DNA of 64,000 nucleotides from Coriobacteriaceae bacterium (GCA_902364975.1 CABJFQ010000009.1:1-64000); one strand, 5' to 3'. Positions 1 through 9,396 are shown, counted from the stretch's first letter. Notes: generated by a model from the sequence alone, not told the origin. Numbers and translations: made by a program.

Positions 1-221
1 TCTTCAATACAGACAATATCAGTGCGGAATGTTTTCAGAGCTTTACCCTGTAGGGTCCCTGCCGCTACGTGGCAGCTAAGGAATCTGGAGTGGACGGCGG
101 CTTGGCTACGAGCTGGGGCTGAGGATCTGAATGAATGGGTCCTGTTGCTGAGAGCACATGCGTTTGGGATCGATCACTTTGGATCCGAAAGGCGGAGTGC
201 GGCCGCCGTCCCCCTGACAAC
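1..221. other. Intergenic stretch, no gene recognised
   Basis: No open frame here has a ribosome binding site, codon pattern or recognisable protein motif. The stretch is G+C rich with several short inverted repeats (for example CTGCC near 60 and GGCAG near 71). A structured RNA on the plus strand is possible because the terminator at 222-258 works in both directions, but no known RNA family (tmRNA, SRP RNA, RNase P, 6S) could be matched by eye. Confidence 0.35.
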
Positions 222-258
222 AAAAAGGCCTCCGAAGCCGTTTGCTCTGGAGGCCTTT
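222..258 (-). terminator. Intrinsic terminator after ackA copy 1
   Basis: The inverted repeat AGGCCTCC / GGAGGCCT encloses a loop of about 15 bases and is followed on the minus strand by a T tract. It lies 23 bp past the ackA stop codon. The plus-strand reading also ends in T-rich sequence, so it may act in both directions. Confidence 0.85.
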
Positions 259-280
259 CGTTTACTTGCAAATACGCGCG

Positions 281-1459
281 TTAGTTGTTCTTGGTCAGAC
301 GCTCGACGTCGTGGGCTATCATGTATTCCTCGTCGGTGGGGATGACCATGACCGTAACGGCGGAACCGGCGGCACTGATGACCTGTGGGCCGTTGCCCAC
401 GGCCTCGCGGTTCTTATTGTTGTCGATGCGTACGCCCAGCCACTCAAAGCAGTCGCAGAAGGCCTTGCGGATCGACCAGTCGTTCTCGCCGATGCCGGCG
501 GTAAAGGTGATGGTGTCCACGCCCGCCATGGAAGCGATCATGGAGCCAGCCTGCTGCATGGCCTTGTAGGCGAACATATCGAAGGCGAGCAGGCAGCGCT
601 CGTCGCCCTCGGAGGCGCGCGTACGGATGTCGCGGGCGTCGTTGGAGATGCCCGAGATGGCAAGCAGGCCAGACTGCTTGTTCATCATGTCATCGACTTC
701 CTGATAGCTGTATCCGCCCTCACGCTGGAGGTAGCACACGGTGGCCGGATCAATGGAACCGCAGCGGGTTCCCATCATCAGGCCGTCGAGCGGTGTGAGA
801 CCCATCGTGGTGTCGCGGCACACGCCGTCCTCGATGGCGGCGAGCGAAGCGCCATTGCCCAGATGGCACGAAAGCAGACGGTGGCAGCACGAGCCCAGGA
901 TCTCCTTAGCCATCATCCACTCGTAGCGGTGGCTCGTACCGTGTGCGCCGTACTTGCGCACGTGGTACTTGTCGCACACGTCCTTGGGCAGCGCGTAGGT
1001 GTAGGCGACCTCGGGCATGGTCATGTGGAACGAGGTGTCGAAGACGGCCACGTTGGGCAGCTCCGGATACTTCTCGCGGCAATATTCGATTGCCGCGGCC
1101 TCGCCGTAATTGTGCAGCGGAGCGAGCGGGGCCACCTCAAGAATCTTGGCCATGACTTCGTCGTCGACGACCGCAGAATCATCGAAGTGCCAGCCACCCT
1201 GAACGACACGATGTCCAATGCCGTCAATCGTAAAGTCGGTCTTCTCGAGCTCCTCGAGTACGCGCGCAATGGCCGAGCGATGATCGGGGAAGGGAACCTC
1301 TTCGGTCTGCTTGGCGCCACCGTTCTCGGCGTGACCAAAGATGCCCATGTCCGAGCCGATACGCTCGCAGTTGCCCTTGGCGAAAACCTCGCGGGTATCG
1401 GTATCCAAGAGTTGATATTTAAGGCTTGAGCTGCCAGCGTTAACAACAAGTACGTTCAT
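281..1459 (-). CDS. ackA: Acetate kinase (copy 1)
   Basis: Acetate kinase makes ATP and acetate from acetyl phosphate and ADP, the last energy-yielding step of acetate fermentation in the cytoplasm. The 392-residue product has the usual family length. It carries NAGSSSLKYQ at 7-16, the substrate-binding GHRVVQGGW (82-90; many homologues have H where this has Q), the catalytic Asp near 141 in FDTSFH, Arg near 232 in GTRCGSIDPA, and the C-terminal TDEEYMIA. The ATG at 1459 is preceded by AAAGGAG; an upstream in-frame start has no such site. A second full-length ackA lies directly upstream in the same direction, separated by its own terminator. The usual partner gene pta is not in the window. 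Confidence 0.96.
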   Translation of the reverse strand: MNVLVVNAGSSSLKYQLLDTDTREVFAKGNCERIGSDMGIFGHAENGGAKQTEEVPFPDHRSAIARVLEELEKTDFTIDGIGHRVVQGGWHFDDSAVVDDEVMAKILEVAPLAPLHNYGEAAAIEYCREKYPELPNVAVFDTSFHMTMPEVAYTYALPKDVCDKYHVRKYGAHGTSHRYEWMMAKEILGSCCHRLLSCHLGNGASLAAIEDGVCRDTTMGLTPLDGLMMGTRCGSIDPATVCYLQREGGYSYQEVDDMMNKQSGLLAISGISNDARDIRTRASEGDERCLLAFDMFAYKAMQQAGSMIASMAGVDTITFTAGIGENDWSIRKAFCDCFEWLGVRIDNNKNREAVGNGPQVISAAGSAVTVMVIPTDEEYMIAHDVERLTKNN

Positions 1460-1575
1460 GAGACTCCTTTGCAATGCAATACGGTCGGTAAAGGCCCCTT
1501 AAGGCGGCCGCATGTTAATAAGAAGTTATCATAACTTGATAAATAGCTATCAGATATATCGACCAGCGAGCGCAA

Positions 1576-1612
1576 AAGAGGGGCCGAACGGCGCTCGGTC
1601 GTCCAGCCCCTC
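1576..1612 (-). terminator. Intrinsic terminator after ackA copy 2
   Basis: GAGGGGC and GCCCCTC arms are followed on the minus strand by TTTT. The structure lies between the two acetate kinase genes, so the two copies are probably separate transcription units. Confidence 0.8.
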
Positions 1613-1623
1613 CCCTCTTGTAA

Positions 1624-2802
1624 TTACTTGGCGTTGACGATGCGCTCGACGTCGGAAGCGATCATGAACTCCTCATCCGTGGGGATGACGAAGATCTTGA
1701 CCTTGGAATCCTTGGCGGACAGGCACCAAGCGCCGTCGCCGCGCAGGGCGTTGCGGGCATGGTCCATCTTGACGCCCATAAAGGCCAGACGGTCGGCCAC
1801 GCCGGCGCGGACAGCCGGAGCGTGCTCACCGATGCCGGCGGTAAAGACCAGGGTGTCCATGCCGCACATGGAAGTGGCCATCTCGGCGGCCTTGGCGGCA
1901 ATCTTGTAGACGAACATATCGAAGGCGAGCTGAGCCTCGGGGTCGCCGGCAGCGGCGAGCTCCTCGACGTTGCGGCAGTCGTTGGTCTTGCCGCCGGTCA
2001 CAGCCAAAAGGCCGGACTTCTTGTTCATCATCTCGTCGACCTCGTCGAAGGTGTAGCCGCCTTCGCGCTGCAGGTAGCACACGGTAGCAGGGTCGATGGA
2101 GCCGCAGCGGGTGCCCATCATGACACCGTCGAGCGGTGTCAAGCCCATGGTGGTGTCCATGCACTTGCCGTCCTCGATGGCGCACAGGGAAGCGCCGGAA
2201 CCGATGTGGCACACGACGACCTTGCGGGCCTCGCCGTTGGTCATCTCGGCAACCTTCTTGGAGATGTAGCGGTAGCTGGTGCCATGGGCGCCGTACTTAC
2301 GAATGTGCAGCTTGTCGCAGACGTCCTTGGGCAGGGCGTAAGTCTTGGCGACCTCGGGCATGTTGAAGTGGAAAGCAGTGTCGTAGACCGTGACGTTGGG
2401 CAGGTCGGGATACTGCTCGAGGCAGTACTCGATAACGTTGGCCTCGGGGTTGTTGTGCAGCGGGGCGAGCGGAGCGACCTCGCGGATCTTGGCGAGGACG
2501 TCTTCGTCGACGAGGGAGGAATCGCCGAAGTACCAACCGCCCTGAACGATACGGTGGCCGATGCCCTCGATCTTGACGCCGTTGGCCTCGAGGTCCTTCA
2601 GGACGACCTCGATGGCGACCTTGTGGTCGGGGAACTCGATGTTCTCGGTCACCTTCTTGGAACCGTTGGCAGCGTGGGTGAAGGTACCGCCGGTAAAGCA
2701 GACGCGCTCGCAGGAGCCCTTTGCGGACACCTTGTGGGACTTGGTATCGATGACCTGATACTTAAGGGTCGAAGATCCTGCGTTGACGACCAGAACGTTC
2801 AT
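1624..2802 (-). CDS. ackA: Acetate kinase (copy 2)
   Basis: This second acetate kinase also has 392 residues and aligns with copy 1 without gaps over the parts compared. It keeps all the catalytic landmarks: NAGSSTLKYQ at 7-16, GHRIVQGGW (82-90), the Asp near 141 in YDTAFH, GTRCGSIDPA and TDEEFMIA. The two proteins differ most in residues 36-56. Both copies look active, so this is a real duplication and not a decayed remnant. The start at 2802 lies behind AGGGAGAC. The two copies probably arose by tandem duplication; whether they differ in regulation or in substrate (acetate, propionate, butyrate) cannot be read from sequence. Confidence 0.95.
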   Translation of the reverse strand: MNVLVVNAGSSTLKYQVIDTKSHKVSAKGSCERVCFTGGTFTHAANGSKKVTENIEFPDHKVAIEVVLKDLEANGVKIEGIGHRIVQGGWYFGDSSLVDEDVLAKIREVAPLAPLHNNPEANVIEYCLEQYPDLPNVTVYDTAFHFNMPEVAKTYALPKDVCDKLHIRKYGAHGTSYRYISKKVAEMTNGEARKVVVCHIGSGASLCAIEDGKCMDTTMGLTPLDGVMMGTRCGSIDPATVCYLQREGGYTFDEVDEMMNKKSGLLAVTGGKTNDCRNVEELAAAGDPEAQLAFDMFVYKIAAKAAEMATSMCGMDTLVFTAGIGEHAPAVRAGVADRLAFMGVKMDHARNALRGDGAWCLSAKDSKVKIFVIPTDEEFMIASDVERIVNAK

Positions 2803-2855
2803 GTGTCTCCCTACTAACAGGCGGTGTGGCGCCGCCAGGTTACATACGCTTCAAT

Positions 2856-2889
2856 AATAAACCCAAACGCCCTCGCGCTCGGGTTTATT
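2856..2889 (-). terminator. Intrinsic terminator after the MFS gene
   Basis: AATAAACCC and GGGTTTATT form a 9-bp stem around a 16-base loop, 15 bp past the MFS stop codon. The 3' arm supplies the T-rich end on the minus strand. Confidence 0.7.
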
Positions 2890-2904
2890 GCGTTGATATA
2901 TAAG

Positions 2905-4083
2905 TTATCGATGCCTAAATACGCATGGCCTTTGACTTGTAAGACGAAATAGCGCGGGGATATACACCAAAGAAGAAATCCCGAGCGCGACAAGCAATAT
3001 GACTCGAATGTCCGCGATGCTGCCCAACGCAGCATTGAACAGATAGAAAAGGATGGCACCCACCGCCACCATCTGACTTTGAACCGAAATCAGTGAACAG
3101 CGCATCGAAGAATCGGCGGCATTTTGAAAAATTGAGTATTTAATTGGAGCAAATAACGAGTAGGCGACCGTCTGCAACACATAGAACACGGGCAGCAAAT
3201 AGATCGGAGTAAAGGGAATCAAAAATAGAGCAGTCAGGGAAAGGCGCACGATGCCGCAAATACGCGCAAAACGGCTCTTGTCGACATGAGCAATCACACT
3301 GGGCACAATAAGCCCCATGGAGGCCGAGGCAAGGAGCTGGACCGCAATGATCACACCCGAAGCGACGGCATTCATTCCGCGGCCCGCAAGCAGCAGTGAG
3401 AAAAAGTCTTCCAGGGCGACAAAAGCAAATGCCTGAGAACAGTCCATGATGAACGCCGAACGAAGAATACCATTACACGCAATAGCGGCACCGATCATCT
3501 TCGGGCTCATTCCACGTTCAGGTGTCGCCGCAGTGCCCTCTCTTCGCATCTCAGGAATGCAGACAACAACAACCAACGTCAACACCATTGCGATGATATC
3601 TGCCGAAAGACCGATGAGATATGTACCGACAAACGAAATGAAACCGCCCACGCAAGCGGAGATGGCATAAGAGGCATAGAAAACAAATCGCTCAACGACA
3701 TTAAGTCTTACGAGCTGGTCCTGAGAGACGCTGTCAATGTAAATCGCTTCTATGGATCCGCTCAGACATGCAACGGCAAAACCTTTGAGAACGAACGCAC
3801 CGATTAAAAGCGGAGGAGAACGGACGAGAAGCAGGGCGGCGTAGTACCCAAGCGTCCCCACAATGCCAACGAGGCCGCTCACCTTTCGTCCAAGCCTGTC
3901 AGCAATATAACCAGTAGGAACCTCAAGAATGAACTTACTCACTTGGTATGCAATCATCATGCTAGAAATCGCTACCATCGAGAATCCGACGAACTCAAGG
4001 TAGACAGTTAGAAAATACAAGATGGTGCTGAAGTTCGACAGAAAAACGAACGTCATATAAAGCAAAACCGTACGGTTTTTCAT
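2905..4083 (-). CDS. MFS transporter
   Basis: A 392-residue polytopic inner-membrane protein of the major facilitator superfamily, with about 12 predicted hydrophobic segments. The loop between helices 2 and 3 has the MFS signature (PTGYIADRLGRK, near residues 56-67). The ATG at 4083 follows GGAGGGCGGAG at ideal spacing and was preferred to an in-frame upstream start. A LysR regulator gene lies 119 bp upstream in the same direction and may control it. The N-terminal helices resemble permeases of the sugar or drug-efflux type, but the substrate is unknown. Its A+T content looks slightly higher than that of its neighbours. Confidence 0.85.
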   Translation of the reverse strand: MKNRTVLLYMTFVFLSNFSTILYFLTVYLEFVGFSMVAISSMMIAYQVSKFILEVPTGYIADRLGRKVSGLVGIVGTLGYYAALLLVRSPPLLIGAFVLKGFAVACLSGSIEAIYIDSVSQDQLVRLNVVERFVFYASYAISACVGGFISFVGTYLIGLSADIIAMVLTLVVVVCIPEMRREGTAATPERGMSPKMIGAAIACNGILRSAFIMDCSQAFAFVALEDFFSLLLAGRGMNAVASGVIIAVQLLASASMGLIVPSVIAHVDKSRFARICGIVRLSLTALFLIPFTPIYLLPVFYVLQTVAYSLFAPIKYSIFQNAADSSMRCSLISVQSQMVAVGAILFYLFNAALGSIADIRVILLVALGISSLVYIPALFRLTSQRPCVFRHR

Positions 4084-4202
4084 GCTCCGCCCTCCAAGAG
4101 TCAGCAATCTAAATCGAAATCTTGGAAAAGCATGAGGGCAAAGCTGTCAGCTATGTGTTGCAGGGCGTCAACATTCACTTGACGACACGAGGCCAAATGG
4201 CC

Positions 4203-5093
4203 TCACGAAGCGAGATGACGCAATAGGTGAAGAAATACCGTCTGGTGTCGATCGGTCCAGGCATTTTGTCGATAGCAAAAGTAGATGGGCAAGGCTACGT
4301 CATGTGAGGCTTCAATGGAGCACTCGCTCACTTCCGATCCATCCGATGCGAGAGAAGAGCCAGAAAAACTCAATATCAATCCCCCGGCTTGAAGAAACTC
4401 GGTCTGAGCCCTGCTTCCGTATTCAACATCACGGAAGCGAAAATTGACGAGCTGGGCTTCAGGGCATTGATTGATTGCATTGAGACAGGGTGACAAATTA
4501 ATGGGAACAGCGAGCCTGCCGCCCAGTAACTCACGAATGGTCATAGCGTCAACAGATTGATGACCAGCTGGACATGAAAGAACCCTGAGCTCCTTTTCAC
4601 CCAAATATTTTGAAGAAAGGACGCTGTCCCGTGGTTCCTCAAACGAGATAGCCGCGTCCGAAATTCCAAGTATAAGTGATTCAAAGCATGTTGCCGTTGG
4701 CTGATGCCACACATCAAGATGAATCTGAGGGTGCGAGCTTTCAAACGAGTCGTACCAGTTTTCGGAAAAAAGGCGCCCCCGCCCATGAAGGCAGGGGGCG
4801 TAAAGACGAAAGTGGCCATCGGGCGAGACGCCGTCGTCCCTTGATTGAGCGTACTTTTTGAGATCGTCGACTTGTGCCAGAATCACGCGTGCACGACGCG
4901 CAAATTCTCTGCCCGCCGGAGACAAAACAGCCTCCCCCGCCGATCGGTCGAGCAAAACAATCTGATACTCAGATTCCAACTTTTTTATTGCCGACGAAAC
5001 GGCCTGCGGACTCACGTGAACAGCGCGAGCTGCTTTGCGCACGCCGCCATAGTTCGCTACCGCTTGAAGGTATTCGAGTTGAGAAAGCTGCAT
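4203..5093 (-). CDS. LysR-family transcriptional regulator
   Basis: A 296-residue LysR-type regulator. The N-terminal winged helix-turn-helix covers about residues 1-60 (QLSQLEYLQAV, then VSPQAVSSAIKKLE as recognition helix). A periplasmic-binding-protein-like effector domain follows from about residue 90. GGAG lies 9 bp before the ATG. It is upstream of and co-directional with the MFS transporter gene, which is its likely target. The effector is unknown. The effector domain is weakly conserved in motif terms, so only the family can be named. Confidence 0.87.
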   Translation of the reverse strand: MQLSQLEYLQAVANYGGVRKAARAVHVSPQAVSSAIKKLESEYQIVLLDRSAGEAVLSPAGREFARRARVILAQVDDLKKYAQSRDDGVSPDGHFRLYAPCLHGRGRLFSENWYDSFESSHPQIHLDVWHQPTATCFESLILGISDAAISFEEPRDSVLSSKYLGEKELRVLSCPAGHQSVDAMTIRELLGGRLAVPINLSPCLNAINQCPEAQLVNFRFRDVEYGSRAQTEFLQAGGLILSFSGSSLASDGSEVSECSIEASHDVALPIYFCYRQNAWTDRHQTVFLHLLRHLAS

Positions 5094-5134
5094 AGATTAC
5101 TCCAAAGGCAGCCAAGTCGACGGCCTACGCGCCC

Positions 5135-5470
5135 TCAGATGAGGTTCTCGCCCAGGTTCTTGCCGCCGAGAACGTGCATGTGGAAGTGCATGACGGTCTG
5201 GCCGGCGTTGACGCCCTTGTTGGAGATGACACGGAAACCGTCCTCCAAGCCCTTGGCCTTGGCGACCTCCTGGATGGCGTGAGCCATGGCGCCCATGGTC
5301 TCGGCAGGCACGTTGTCGGCGATGTCGCTGTAGTGCTTCTTGGGGATCACGAGCGTGTGGACCGGCGCCTGGGGGTTGAGGTCGTCGAAGGCGATGACCT
5401 GATCGTCCTCATAGACAACGGTCGAGGGGATCTCGTGGTTGGCAATTTTGCAGAAGATGCAATCACACAT
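5135..5470 (-). CDS. HIT family protein (HinT-like)
   Basis: A 111-residue histidine-triad hydrolase, probably a purine nucleoside phosphoramidase. It has the N-terminal CIFCKI zinc-type cysteines, a nucleotide-binding region with PKKHYSD, and the active-site triad HFHMHVLGG close to the C terminus. The ATG at 5470 follows AAGGA by 7 bases; the longer frame adds six residues without a better site. It lies downstream of the exonuclease VII genes and just upstream of the LysR gene, all on the minus strand. Confidence 0.93.
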   Translation of the reverse strand: MCDCIFCKIANHEIPSTVVYEDDQVIAFDDLNPQAPVHTLVIPKKHYSDIADNVPAETMGAMAHAIQEVAKAKGLEDGFRVISNKGVNAGQTVMHFHMHVLGGKNLGENLI

Positions 5471-5519
5471 GGTAGGTTCCTTTCTCACAGACCAAGGTAA
5501 TTATATTTGGTCGGGATGG

Positions 5520-5786
5520 TTAGAACGAGAGACTGTCGTTGGTGTTGGCGGCCTCGCCGTCGGCGAGCACGTCGTTGCCGTCGACGTCCTTAAGGAGCAC
5601 CGAGACCTTCTGCTCGGCATCGGACAGGCGGGTGCGCAGGCTCTTGAGGAGCTCGACGCCGCGGGTGTAGCTCTCGAGCGACTCCTCGAGCTCCATATCG
5701 CCCGACTCCAGGCTGCGGATGATGAGCTCCAACTCCTGCGAGGCCTGCTTGTACGTAAGCTGCTCGACCGGGGTCTTCTCTGCCAT
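5520..5786 (-). CDS. xseB: Exodeoxyribonuclease VII small subunit
   Basis: An 88-residue small subunit of exonuclease VII, the bidirectional single-strand-specific DNase of the cytoplasm. It has the standard layout: LTYKQASQELELIIRSLESG, then ELEESLESYTRGVELLK, then an acidic tail. A GAAAGGAAA box precedes the ATG. xseA lies 42 bp upstream, so the two subunits are co-transcribed in the order xseA-xseB. Confidence 0.95.
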   Translation of the reverse strand: MAEKTPVEQLTYKQASQELELIIRSLESGDMELEESLESYTRGVELLKSLRTRLSDAEQKVSVLLKDVDGNDVLADGEAANTNDSLSF

Positions 5787-5828
5787 ATCTGTTTCCTTTC
5801 CTAAAGGTTTATCGCTATGAAATGCGGC

Positions 5829-7280
5829 TTACTCGACCGTATCGACCGTTGCCGCCACGTTGCCGTCTGCCATGCGCACGCGAATGGCGTCGCCGGGCTT
5901 AAAGGTCTTGGCGCTCGTAGCCACACCGTCATCGCTGTACGCGATGGAGTAACCGCGGGCAAGCACCTTGAGCGGCGACAAGGCATCGAGCGACGCGGCA
6001 GCTCGGCCCAGGTCAGACGCGGGTTTGCTGAGCATCGTACGTCCCTGATGTTCTAGACGGGAGCTTGCAAGCGTGAGCGCATGGCGTTTACCATCGAGCC
6101 CTGAAGTGCTTGCGATCAAGCGCTCGGGCAGACGCTCGAAGTTGGAGCGGAAGGCCCCGACCGAGCGCGTTATGGCACCGGACAAACGATCGGCCGTTAA
6201 GGCAAGCTCAGACTCGCGACGCTCGACCATAAACGTTGGATCGTTGAGGCACGGGCGGCATGCGGCGGCATCGAGGGCATCGCCCAAGCGAGCCGTATAG
6301 GCATCCCAGGCACGGCGACCGCGCTGATCGAGCATCTCCAAATCAACCTGATTCGACCCAATCATCGATCCCATCGCGGCGCCCAGACGCTGATGGCGCG
6401 TCTCGAGCACGTCGGCCAACTCCGTCATAGCCGGTGCCACCGATTCCGCCGCTGCCGTTGGCGTGGAGGCGCGACGGTCGCTCACCATGTCGCAAATCGA
6501 GGTATCAGGCTCATGCCCAATGCCCGTCACCACAGGCACGGGACAAGCTGCCACCGCACGGGCAAGCTCCTCGTCGTTAAAGGTCATGAGGTCCTCGAAG
6601 GAACCGCCGCCACGCACGAGCAAAATGCAATCGGGCGCCGGCGTAATGGCAGCGGCGCGGTGCAAGCCTTCAATAAGCTCTGCCGGCGCGCCCTCGCCCT
6701 GGACCTTTGCGCCCACGCAGACAAGCTCGACGAGCGGGTTGCGACGACGCAGCGTACGCTTGACGTCGTCGATCACGGCACCCGAAAGCGAGGTGACGAC
6801 CGCCACACACGAGCAAAACACCGGAATGCGGCGCTTGCGCGCTTCGTCCATCAGGCCCTCGCGACGCAACTTTTCGGCCAACTGAGCCACCTGCTGACGC
6901 AGCAAGCCCTCCCCCGCCAGCGAGAACGAGCGGGCGACGAAGCTCATGCGACCCGTAGGCTTGTAGAGATTGAAGCTGCCCTTAAAGCTCACCTGCATGC
7001 CGTCGCGCAGATCGAAGGTGCGCTTAAGGTAGGCACCCTTCCAGATGATGCAGTCGACGGCCGCCGAGTCGTCCTTGATTTGGAAGTAGCAGTGGCCGCT
7101 TCGGGCATTGGGACCACGAAAACCCGTGACCTCACCCAAAACGCTCAGCTGCGGAATGGCATCGAGCGCGCCGGCGGCGATCTCCACCGCTTGGCTCACG
7201 CTAAGCTCTTTGCGCTCCTGCTCGTCCGATCCGTCGAACTCGGCGGAAACGGCATTGCCGGTCAGATTCCAGCCTGCCAC
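5829..7280 (-). CDS. xseA: Exodeoxyribonuclease VII large subunit
   Basis: A 483-residue catalytic subunit of exonuclease VII. An N-terminal OB fold (about 25-125, with GHCYFQIKDDSAAVDCIIWK) is followed by the nuclease domain, with TSLSGAVIDDV, LVRGGGSFEDLMTFNDE and PVVTGIGHEPDTSICD. A helical C-terminal part ends in the usual VLARGYSI segment near 442. The start is GTG at 7280, behind a near-perfect AAAGGAGG. xseB follows directly. Confidence 0.96.
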   Translation of the reverse strand: MAGWNLTGNAVSAEFDGSDEQERKELSVSQAVEIAAGALDAIPQLSVLGEVTGFRGPNARSGHCYFQIKDDSAAVDCIIWKGAYLKRTFDLRDGMQVSFKGSFNLYKPTGRMSFVARSFSLAGEGLLRQQVAQLAEKLRREGLMDEARKRRIPVFCSCVAVVTSLSGAVIDDVKRTLRRRNPLVELVCVGAKVQGEGAPAELIEGLHRAAAITPAPDCILLVRGGGSFEDLMTFNDEELARAVAACPVPVVTGIGHEPDTSICDMVSDRRASTPTAAAESVAPAMTELADVLETRHQRLGAAMGSMIGSNQVDLEMLDQRGRRAWDAYTARLGDALDAAACRPCLNDPTFMVERRESELALTADRLSGAITRSVGAFRSNFERLPERLIASTSGLDGKRHALTLASSRLEHQGRTMLSKPASDLGRAAASLDALSPLKVLARGYSIAYSDDGVATSAKTFKPGDAIRVRMADGNVAATVDTVE

Positions 7281-7395
7281 GCAGCCTCCTTTCGTTATCG
7301 CGCACAGAGGCTCCGGCCCTGTGCAAATTCAAGTCCAACACATAGTACAGCGCCGCAGGGACACAAATCCCCACGGCGCCCGTCGGTCCCATTTG

Positions 7396-8100
7396 TTATC
7401 GGTTGGAGTTTCTGTTGTAGCGAGCCATCAGGTAGAGCAGTTGAATGATCGAAGTGAGCGCTGCGGCCACATAGGTAAGCGCGGCTGCCGTCAGCACCTT
7501 CTTGGCGCCGTTGACCTGCTTGGAACTCATGCCCGACTGCTCGATATACGCCACGGCGCGGCGACTGGCATCGATCTCGACCGGCAGCGTAACCAACTGG
7601 AACAACACGCTAAACGAGAAGAAGACCAGCGCGAGGGTCGTGAGCCCCGCGATGTTCATGAACAGGCCCATGAGCAGCACGATCGTCCAGGTGTTTTGGG
7701 TAAAGTTGACGACGGGGACCAAAGCGGTGCGGACCTTCATCATGGCATAACCACTTTGACGCTGGGCGGCATGGCCCGCCTCGTGGCAGGCGACGGCAAC
7801 GCTTGCGACCGACCCGCCCGAACGGTTGGCATCCGACAGATACAGGTTGTTATCCTGCGGGTTGTAGTGGTCGGTGAGCTCGCCAGCGACGCCCTTGATG
7901 CCCACGGCGCTACAACCGTTGGCATCGAGCATGCGGCGAGCGACCGTGGCACCTGTGTCGCCGTCCGAGCGAACCTTGGACCAGGTCCTGTACGTCGAGT
8001 TGATATAGCTCTGCGCGGCAAGGCCGAGCACCGTACAAACAAGAACAACCAGCAGGTACAGCGGGTCGATGCCAAAGCCGTATCCATAGTAATAGGGCAT
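7396..8100 (-). CDS. Membrane zinc metallopeptidase (YugP family)
   Basis: A 234-residue membrane protein of the neutral zinc metallopeptidase family (YugP-like). A hydrophobic N-terminal anchor (about 10-30) is followed by an extramembrane domain with the zinc site VACHEAGHAAQ near residue 105 and three C-terminal hydrophobic segments. GGAGG lies before the ATG at 8100. It sits between rnd and xseA on the same strand. The physiological substrate of this family is unknown. Confidence 0.92.
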   Translation of the reverse strand: MPYYYGYGFGIDPLYLLVVLVCTVLGLAAQSYINSTYRTWSKVRSDGDTGATVARRMLDANGCSAVGIKGVAGELTDHYNPQDNNLYLSDANRSGGSVASVAVACHEAGHAAQRQSGYAMMKVRTALVPVVNFTQNTWTIVLLMGLFMNIAGLTTLALVFFSFSVLFQLVTLPVEIDASRRAVAYIEQSGMSSKQVNGAKKVLTAAALTYVAAALTSIIQLLYLMARYNRNSNR

Positions 8101-8164
8101 GCGAATTCCTCCGAATCGAGTTACACGTTGGAGGCATTCTACCCACTCAAGCGGCTAGGCTTCC

Positions 8165-9298
8165 TTATAGCAATTCAATTTTGCCATCTTTGACCGTCAA
8201 CCCCATATTGCCGGAAAGCAGATCGTCCAGACGCGAACCCACAAGCTCAAAACGCCAGCCTTCGCGCAGGGGGCTCTGCTCGGGGTGCTCAATATAGTCG
8301 GCCAGGTCATCGCGCGAGGCAATGACCGAGGTCGCCACGCCCGAGCGCTCGGCAACCAGGCGAATGAGCGCATACATCAGGTCCGTCACGCTCTCCAACT
8401 CCGGCGAAATCTGACGGTGCCCGCGCACCATGAGCGGCAGGCGATCGTGCGGGCAGCTCGCGCCGCGCTTGATGGCCATGAGCGCGCCGTCCACATCGCG
8501 TTCCCCCAGCTGATCGGTGCCGCGGATGCTGCGGAACTCCTCAACGCGCACAGGATTGCGTTTGACGAGCGCCAGCAGCGTATCGTCGGACATGACCCAC
8601 TTGCGAGGGATGTTGCGGCGCTCGGCGCGGTCCTCGCGCCAAGCGGCAAGCTCGCGCGCGATGCCCAACTGGTGACGGCTACACGAGTTGATGCGCTTGA
8701 CCTTGCGGAACGCCTCATGGCGGTCGGCGCGGTAGTGCGACTCGTCGGCCAGCGGACGCAACTCGTCGAGCACCCAGTCCACCCGGCCCAGCTCGCGCAG
8801 GCGACTCATCATCTCGGTATAGGCGACAATCAGGTACTTGACGTCATCGATCGCGTACTCGACCTGCTTATCAGTCAGCGGGCGGCGCGACCAGTCGGTC
8901 AGCGACTCGGTCTTGGGCAATGAGACGCCGCAAAACGTTTGCACGAGCGCGCCGTAGGAAATCTGCTGGCGCTCGCCCAAAAAGGCGGCGGCCACCTGCG
9001 TGTCAAAAATGGGGCGCGGCAGCACGCCCACGGTGTGGAGCATGACCTCCATATCCTGCGAGCAGGCGTGGAAGACCTTGGTTACGCTCTCGTCGGCCAT
9101 AAGCTCGGCCAGCGGCGACAGGTCGTCGATCACCAGAGGATCGACCGCGACACTCTCGGCAGGGGTGGCAATCTGAACCAGGCACAGACGCGGATGGAAC
9201 GTGCGCTCGCGCAAAAACTCGGTATCGACGGCAATCGCGTCGAACTCGCGAGCGCGCTGGCAAAAGTCGAGCAGAGCCTGATGTGTGGAAATGTACAT
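8165..9298 (-). CDS. rnd: Ribonuclease D
   Basis: A 377-residue 3'-5' exoribonuclease that trims tRNA and other stable RNA 3' ends. It has the DEDDy exonuclease motifs AVDTEF (near residue 24), HACSQDMEVM (near 77) and YAIDDVKYLI (near 150), followed by an HRDC domain from about residue 200. A GTG at 9334 would extend the frame by 12 residues. The ATG at 9298 was chosen because MYISTHQALLDFC aligns with the normal family start. Neither start has a strong ribosome binding site. Confidence 0.92.
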   Translation of the reverse strand: MYISTHQALLDFCQRAREFDAIAVDTEFLRERTFHPRLCLVQIATPAESVAVDPLVIDDLSPLAELMADESVTKVFHACSQDMEVMLHTVGVLPRPIFDTQVAAAFLGERQQISYGALVQTFCGVSLPKTESLTDWSRRPLTDKQVEYAIDDVKYLIVAYTEMMSRLRELGRVDWVLDELRPLADESHYRADRHEAFRKVKRINSCSRHQLGIARELAAWREDRAERRNIPRKWVMSDDTLLALVKRNPVRVEEFRSIRGTDQLGERDVDGALMAIKRGASCPHDRLPLMVRGHRQISPELESVTDLMYALIRLVAERSGVATSVIASRDDLADYIEHPEQSPLREGWRFELVGSRLDDLLSGNMGLTVKDGKIELL

Positions 9299-9396
9299 AT
9301 CAACCCATCGAATAAGGTTAGGCCCGAAAAACACGGGTAGGATATCGGCATTGCCTTACAACTATACTCGGTTAGTCACAGAACGGGAACGTAAGT

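Noticed and set aside
1..221. Possible structured RNA (tmRNA, SRP, 6S or riboswitch)
   Set aside because: Conserved landmarks of these families were looked for and not found; only local inverted repeats remain.
22..345. A 107-codon plus-strand frame at the left end
   Set aside because: No ribosome binding site or protein motif; it runs through the ackA terminator into antisense ackA sequence.
242..1429. Long plus-strand frame opposite acetate kinase
   Set aside because: Antisense shadow caused by high G+C codon bias; the minus-strand frame has full acetate kinase motifs.
2814..3059. An 81-codon minus-strand frame overlapping the end of the MFS gene
   Set aside because: Out of frame with the transporter, contains its terminator, no start signal.
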